From contig NC_089045.1 in NCBI RefSeq assembly GCF_034140825.1, forward strand, positions 24,553,501 to 24,617,500: a stretch of DNA of 64,000 bases. Reading direction: 5' to 3'. Below, one piece after another: positions 58,387 through 64,000 of the stretch (position 1 is the stretch's first letter; each line of letters starts with the position of its first letter). This DNA is from Oryza sativa Japonica Group. Its lineage: Eukaryota > Streptophyta > Magnoliopsida > Poales > Poaceae. The notes below the pieces were generated by a model. The model was not told the DNA's origin. It was given only the letters and a program-made list of their open reading frames with translations, and did no database searches. The translations under genes were made by a program, and so were the position numbers.

Positions 58387-58545
58387 GTCAAGCAAACACA
58401 CAAAACTACTACTAGTAGTGTAGCTTAGCTACTGTACTCTACTTACAAATTACCGCAGTACAAAAACCAGAGGATAACAACCTCTCAAAGAAACCGTTGT
58501 GTCTTTGAGATGTGGAAGATACACACACAGCACAGGTAGGAGGAT

Positions 58546-58556
58546 ACTTATAGCTC
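58546..58556 (-). promoter_or_regulatory. FON2: Possible TATA box of FON2
   Basis: On the minus strand the sequence reads AGCTATAAGTATC about 160-165 bp before the ATG, a plausible TATA position leaving a leader of about 130 bp. Confidence 0.45.
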
Positions 58557-59116
58557 ATGAGGAGTTTGTAGAGGAAGAAGAAGATGAGGCTGAGTAAATC
58601 TTGGGATAGTTACAGTGGTAATGGTACCAGTAACACTAGCAGCACTAGCAGTTCTCCTGCTGCCAAGCAGAGTAGTAGTAGCAGTAGTTGAGTACAGGTT
58701 TACAGTTAAGGCTTGACATGATGCACGCCATCTTGTCGAAAACTTTTCTGGGAAAAGGGAGCCAAAGATTGTGTTGGGGAGCGGAGAAGTGGAGATCCGC
58801 CGGATCCAGTACAAAACCGGGGGGAATTGATTGCGTCGTTGGCTCGGTCTCTTGACGGGTGACGCGCACCGGCCGGGTCACATATGGGTCACCGTTTCGG
58901 TGCAAGTTTGCATTGGCTGTGTGCCTGTGTGCGCAGTGCGTGCAGTGAGCTCATCTGCAAACAAAATTAAGGGGAGAATCGTGTTACCTGGTTCACGGAT
59001 CTCTTCGCCTCTCTGGCTTTGCATGCAACATAATTGCTCCTTGAAACTTGGAACATCTTGTTTTGTTTGGTACTCTAATTCTTACCCATTTTTCATACTC
59101 GTACATGCATTAACCT
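58557..59116. other. FON2 upstream region
   Basis: Proximal upstream sequence, including short trinucleotide runs (AGCAGCAC and GTAGTAG near 58630-58690). No separate gene is supported; the 88-codon minus-strand frame has no domain. Confidence 0.4.
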
Positions 59117-60106
59117 TATAGCAGGTACAATAGTAGACGGTAAATGGTCCACATAAGATTTTTTTTTATGAGCTGGAGGAGAGAGGGGAAGAGAGAGAGA
59201 GGAGAAGCAGATGACTAATTAGCCGTCTGGCTACACGCTCGGCCCGAGGTCACAGGGCCCACCAGGAGAGACAGGTTCTCCATCGACGCGCGTTGTCCAC
59301 CACCATTGCCATCGCTCTCCATTGTCATCGTCGTCGCACGCTCCAACGGGTCACGGCCCTTGTTCGTTGTTGCCACCGCGGCCACCCTCATCCGTTGCCA
59401 CCGCTGTCGCACTTCACTGAGTCATTGCCCTCGTTTGTCACTACCGCCGCCGCTGCCCTCGTCCATTGTCGCCGCTGCCGTTGCACTCCACTGGGTCGCT
59501 GTCCTTGTCCATCGCTGCCCGCCGCCGTCGCACTCCACTAGGTCACAGTCCTCGTCCGTCACTGCCGCCGCCGCTGTCGGCCTAGTCCGCCATGGCCATC
59601 GTCGGACTCCACTAGATCGCTGCCCTCGTCCGCCATGGCCCTCGTCTTCGTCGCGCTCCGAGTCGCCAGCCTCGCCCGCCATAGCTGCCGTCGCCGTCCT
59701 ACATCCTCCGTAGCCGTCGCCGCCCTAGTCCCTTGCTGTTGCTGTCGCCCTCTTCCGTCGCCGATGCGTTCCTCGTCCACCTCGGCCGGCGGCCCTCATC
59801 TACCACGGCCGCTGCCGGCGTGTTCTTCTGCTGCAGCTCGTCCACCGCAGGCGCCGCCGTCGTCGTCCTCTTCTGTCGCAGCTAATATCCACTGCCGCAA
59901 CTGTCATCGTCGTTGTCTACTGCATCTAATCCCCATCGGAAGAGAAGAGGTGAGAGGAAGAGACATAGAAAGATGGTGGGACCCATAAAAGATAAAATAT
60001 ATGTGTTATTGTATTTTCTATTGCATAGACATTAGCTGCAACATTTACTATAGATGACATGGCTAATTTTTAGAGCCAACGGTGGGCTGTATTATTGACC
60101 TTGCTC
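59117..60106. mobile_element. Pack-type element with GC-rich tandem interior
   Basis: The left end (ATAGCAGGTACAATAGTAGA) and right end (TGTATTATTGACCTTGCTCT) are those of the AGAGCA(A/G)G MITE family seen at 20746-20988, with the adjoining GGAGAGAGGGGAAGAGAGAG and ACATGGCTAATTTTTAGAGCC phrases. Between them, 59220-59930 is C/G-rich and made of repeated CGTCGCACTCCA, CTCGTCCGTCA and GCCGCCGCTG phrases. Any frame there is low complexity (His/Arg/Ser/Pro), so no protein is called. It is likely a captured and internally amplified piece of coding DNA. Confidence 0.5.
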
Positions 60107-60477
60107 TTGAAACAAAGTTGAAAGAAAGTTATAAAGGGTACTCCAAATCAATTTGGGACTACTCCAACCCTGCCGCCTAGTGCCTTGGCTTGCTCCTGGC
60201 AGTTCACTAATCGACACACACTGTTCTTCGTGCACGTATGAACTTACCTTGATTTTACGGAGTTCACGGTGAAGTCGTGAAGACATCTCCAATAGAGATC
60301 GATCGATCGATCGATTAACCGTAGGAATCACACTTTTAATTTGGAGAGTGTGTTAGTGACGGACGGTTAGGTTACATCACGAGCGAGCCAACAACAACCA
60401 TGCAAGCGCCGGGCGGCCCCCCGTGCGCCGCGCACGTACAAGCAGCTAGCGGCGCAACACGCACTTAATGCTATATA

Positions 60478-60678
60478 CTCCCTCATCCCACAACATAAGG
60501 GATTTTGAGTTTTTCTTACAACGTTTGATCACTCGTCTTATTCTTTTTCTTTTATAAATATAAAAACAAAAAGTTATGTTTAAAGTATCATAGATAATAA
60601 AATAAGTTATAAATAAAATAAAAAATAATTTAAAAAAATTTAAATAAGACGAGTAATTCCTTATATTATGGGACGGAG
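60478..60678. mobile_element. Stowaway MITE
   Basis: TA-CTCCCTCATCCCACAACATA pairs with TATATTATGGGACGGAG. The interior has AAATAAGACGAGTAA mirrored to TCACTCGTCTTATT. Length is about 201 bp. Confidence 0.8.
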
Positions 60679-61189
60679 TTACTACTCCTTACCATGCCTG
60701 CCTGCCTAGCTACGCTCCACGCCTCGTCGTACGTCCATCCCCTGCAGCGCAGGGCCGCAGGGACGACAAAGATGACCGCGCGTGACGTCCTCACGCCGCG
60801 ATCACCACGTAGGAGTACGTACCAGTACCACCACCACACCGGCCGCCAGCAAGCAGAAGCTACAGGTCGATCGATGAGACTGCGGACTGGGTGGAGACGG
60901 CGCGCGCGCGGGCGGACTGCGAATATTATCGGTCGCCACGGCAGTAATGATGCATTGATGCCGCGATTTGATGCAACTCCGACTCGCGTCGCGTCCGTCC
61001 ATCAACCACCGTGCTGTGGCTGGCTAGCTATGGGCTAGCTGTTGCGCTTGCAGCAAGCGATGCGACGCTCACTCGAGTTCGACTGCCAGTATTTACGGCC
61101 TTGTCTCCCTTTGCCGTGCTCATCGCTCACTGTAACAGTCGCTGTCTTATCTGGTGGCCATCTCCGTAGGATGCAGGTCGTCGGCAGTA
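60679..61189. other. Spacer, no gene supported
   Basis: A moderately GC-rich stretch with a 114-codon plus-strand frame (60694-61038) of mixed composition, with no recognisable domain, no splice signals and no homology I can name. Confidence 0.4.
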
Positions 61190-61414
61190 TATTAGCCAGT
61201 AGCAGGTACAATAGTAGCCTATTAACCAGCTATAAATATATTTTAATAATATAAAAGATGAGAGAGAAGAGGAACGAGCTACAGATAGGATCATATATTA
61301 ATAGTATAATAAGCAACTATATTAATAGTATAGTAAGCACGGACTCCAATACACAGTGTATGGATGACACGTAGGACTATATATTAATAGGATAGTAAGC
61401 AACTATTATATGAA
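61190..61414. repeat. Fragment of the AGAGCA-type MITE family
   Basis: AGCAGGTACAATAGTAGCC, the GATGAGAGAGAAGAGG phrase and repeated TATTAATAGTATAGTAAGCA are the reverse-oriented hallmarks of the family at 20746-20988. Several internal repeats suggest rearrangement. The right end abuts a Helitron terminus. Confidence 0.5.
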
Positions 61415-63355
61415 CTAGGAAGGAAGCCCGCGCATCTGCGCGGGCAACTTATTTATTGTTAATAAAAAAAGCTAAAGAAAGTTGTCTGTAACCTTATTCA
61501 CTATAAGAACTACATACTACTACCTTATAATAATAAAAGAATGAAATAACTATATCACAAACCATTTACTTGATATACTAAATGATAATAATGTCTTCTA
61601 TATTGGAACATAAATTATTTTGTCATGGTTATATGCCTATCACCACTAATTATTATGGGACGGAAACCTGAATGCATTTTTGATAGATGGAATTGCATCC
61701 ATACCAAAAGTAAACCTAATACGTTGTCAATACTATAAAGCATTCATTTCCACTTCATACCACTGCATTTCTAATCGATGGAATCTGTATATAATATTTT
61801 AAAATACCTTTGATAAACTAATAGGTTAAAACCATTAAAATATATATCAATGCACCTCTAACGGGTGAAACCGACCGTAGCCACAAATGCTTTCTTTTCT
61901 TATGGCTTAAAATTAACATGGGTCTCAGACTGACATAATTGGGTCTCTTAATATCAACGTAGAGCACAAGTTTAATGTCAAATTCACTAATTGCCAATGG
62001 TGACTTCTCACTGGGCACCTCTATTGCCTATACATGCCCCTACCATACATACATTCACGTAGCAAACTCTAGTGTTCACAATTGACGTCCTTCAGGGAAT
62101 TTAGAGAGAAGATGGATGTGATGCAGATATTCTTTTAAAAGGTTGAATCAAATTGTGATATAGAATAGACAACGGTACAAATATAATTTTCCCTTTTGAA
62201 AATAAGCAGGATTGATCCTTCGACACTACTTTAAAAAATCTAATAGGGTTGATGGGAGCCGTTTGTAAATGAATATAATGCCCGCTATTAATTATTTGAA
62301 ATTGATAGAGTAATTGTTAAAGAATATTTGGATGAGATTGAAAAAAGGATAGAATATTGTTCCACATAATATTTTTTAAATTAAAATATAAAGTTATTAT
62401 GGGATGTAACGATAAACATCTAGGATATATCCTAGTCAAATACTACCTCTGTCCCAAAATAAGTGCAGCCGTGGATATTCGTTCCCAACGTTTGACCGTC
62501 CGTCTTATTTGAAAAATTTATGAAAAATTTGAAAATATTTAGTCACACATAAAGTACTATTCATGTTTTATCATTTAATAGCAATGAAAATACTAATTAT
62601 AAAAAATTTTCAAATAAGACGAACGGTCAAACGTTGAACGTGAATAGTGCAAAACTGCACTTATTTTGGGACGGAGGGAGTACCTAGTAAAACAAAGGGG
62701 AGCGAAATTAAAGGATCCACAGAGGAGTGGACTGAAAGTTAGGAGGGAAGGGTTCATAGTTTTTTCGCGATTAGTAGTCTCCCGGCAAATAGTAGTCTCT
62801 CTACCATATATAGATGTATATATGTACATATTTTTTCGGACGAATAGTACAAATTAGACAGGAGATTAGGAGGAAGGGATTATTTACTTCAGGAGATATA
62901 ATCTTCAAATTGAAAATAATATGTTTACTGGTTTAAGTGTAAATTGATCGCTCCATGTTTTGTTTTCTTCCAATTTTTTTAGATTTTATTGATCCTAAAT
63001 TATCAGTTTAACTACAAATTAAATTGAGACATTAAACTGCATTAAATTGATTGCAATTCCTAGGAAGTAGAGAGAAGGGAGAGAGAGGAGATATATGTCC
63101 TGCACATAGCCCATGTACGTATACAGTACGTACGTATGGGTTCGTTACGTACAGGGGAGAGAGAGGTGGAGGTGGAAGGATTTGTTTCGGTTAATCTAAC
63201 GGCTGAATATAATGGGTCCACCAACTTTATTAAAAATTAAGGGCTAGATGTTTTGCTTTTTTCTCAGAATTTATTGGATTTCTCTATTTTTTATAGAGCG
63301 CCATGTGGCAGCCTGAGAGTGTTTATAGGAAGTTTAATGGACTTTTAGTATATAA
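61415..63355 (-). mobile_element. Non-autonomous Helitron (A)
   Basis: Read on the minus strand, the 3' terminus is the 20-nt hairpin GCCCGCGCAGATGCGCGGGC (61426-61445) followed after 7 nt by CTAG (61415-61418) and then T, the classic Helitron 3' end. The 5' end is placed near 63355, where the minus strand reads ATATACTAAAAGTCCATTAA, similar to plant Helitron 5' ends (TCTATACTA...), though the TC start is not kept. The body is AT-rich, contains a Stowaway at 62443-62680 and has no Rep/helicase gene. Confidence 0.55.
62443..62680. mobile_element. Stowaway MITE nested in Helitron A
   Basis: TA-CTACCTCTGTCCCAAAATAA is mirrored by TTATTTTGGGACGGAGGGAG-TA, with the strong inner pair CAACGTTTGACCGTCCGTCTT and AAGACGAACGGTCAAACGTTG apart from one base. 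Length is 238 bp. It is little decayed, so probably younger than its host element. Confidence 0.9.
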
Positions 63356-64000
63356 CTAGGAAGGTAGCCCGCGCAGTTGCGCGGGCATATTATTTAAACT
63401 ATCATAATTTTTGTTGTTATTAGAAAGAATTTAGGGTTTCCTTTGTAACACAGGATTTTTAGAAAAGAATAGAAAATGGTATATAAATGATTTTGAGAAA
63501 AGAAAAGAAAATGGTATATAAATATGATAGAAATGAATGTTTAAAATATAGTATGGAATAGAATGGATGTTTGGATAGAGTGTAAAAAATTTAAAATGTA
63601 TTAACCCAGTTAGATCAAATTATCATCTGGACAAATAATAATCAAACAACCTTTGCATTAGTAGCTTGACGATTGTCTCGATGGTAATTTTTTAAAATTC
63701 TGTTATATGCAAGATATATATCTTGCATGTACGTACAGATATCGTGGAGAGACGAGTGATTATGTACGGGAGGGAGGTGGAATGGATTTGTATTTTTAAG
63801 GATTGGTCTATCGGATGTAAATAATTGTTTTACCGATTAAAGTTACAATGGTCATATTTTTTTTTTATATTTTATATATGTTTTTTATTTTGAAAAGATA
63901 TAATGTAATGGTCCAAAATAATAGGTCTAAGATTTTAAATCATGTGATAGCGTAGGGTTTTTTAGAAGCATGTGTAAAATAGAGGATAGAGAAAAGTGGT
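63356..64000 (-). mobile_element. Helitron (B), 3' part, running off the window
   Basis: On the minus strand the hairpin GCCCGCGCAACTGCGCGGGC (63367-63386) is followed by CTAG (63356-63359) and T. The body resembles Helitron A (ACGTACAGATA and GGGAGGGAGGTGGAATGGATT phrases near 63730-63800 match 63140-63190). It directly abuts the 5' end of Helitron A. Confidence 0.55.

Noticed and set aside
59293-59988. Frames of 80-135 codons in the GC-rich cargo
   Set aside because: Low-complexity repeats in overlapping frames on both strands, inside a transposable element.
1-64000. CRISPR array, bacterial operons or organellar DNA
   Set aside because: No regularly spaced repeats, no ribosome-binding-site/operon layout and no plastid or mitochondrial genes were seen.

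Overview
This window is plant nuclear DNA, almost certainly rice (Oryza). The genes have short GT-AG introns and GC-rich 5' exons. The spacers are AT-rich and crowded with Stowaway and other grass MITEs. One gene, at 57743-58386 on the minus strand, is recognisable as FON2/FON4, the rice CLAVATA3 orthologue, which as far as I recall lies on chromosome 11. Nothing looks prokaryotic. There is no CRISPR array, and I saw no LTR retrotransposon.

Layout. 1-3.1 kb: a 5'-truncated LINE, a Stowaway MITE and a long-TIR Mutator-like element. 3.9-9.9 kb: a tandem duplication carrying two F-box/DUF295 genes on the minus strand, with an eroded DUF295 fragment on the plus strand between them. 10.5-10.9 kb: a large perfect-looking fold-back. 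12.6-17.5 kb: a multi-exon zinc-finger gene (minus) with internally duplicated exons, a decayed splice site and a frame break. 19.0-20.7 kb: a two-exon STP-type sugar transporter (plus). 20.7-24.1 kb: MITE and CACTA-like debris. 24.5-30.6 kb: a 13-coding-exon Notchless/Rsa4 WD40 gene (plus). 31.5 kb: tRNA-Arg(CCU). 32.9-40.6 kb: three more F-box/DUF295 genes (minus). 43.2-53.4 kb: an array of DUF538 genes, two of them in repeated units with a DUF295 gene, in mixed states of repair. 54.1-55.5 kb: the plastid fibrillin FBN4 (harpin-binding protein, plus). 55.9 kb: tRNA-Pro(UGG). 57.7-58.4 kb: FON2. 59-64 kb: a transposon-rich end, with a Pack-type element and two head-to-tail Helitron termini.

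How the genes relate. Housekeeping and developmental single-copy genes (NLE, FBN4, FON2, the transporter, two tRNAs) sit between fast-evolving tandem families. The DUF295 loci fall in two groups. Single-exon proteins ending in WITPS(I/L) lie at 4.6, 8.6 and 32.9 kb. Proteins at 36, 39, 47.5 and 52 kb have a 19-34 bp first exon and a phase-1 intron. The DUF538 array (142-residue proteins) has been duplicated with its neighbour DUF295 gene. Of these repeated copies, one DUF538 is cut off by a deletion, one has a one-base insertion, and one DUF295 copy has a single Trp-to-stop change. I saw no wholly new biological system. The most unusual structure is this linked DUF538-DUF295 birth-and-death array.

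All boundaries were read by eye from the sequence; splice sites were checked for GT/AG and phase where stated.
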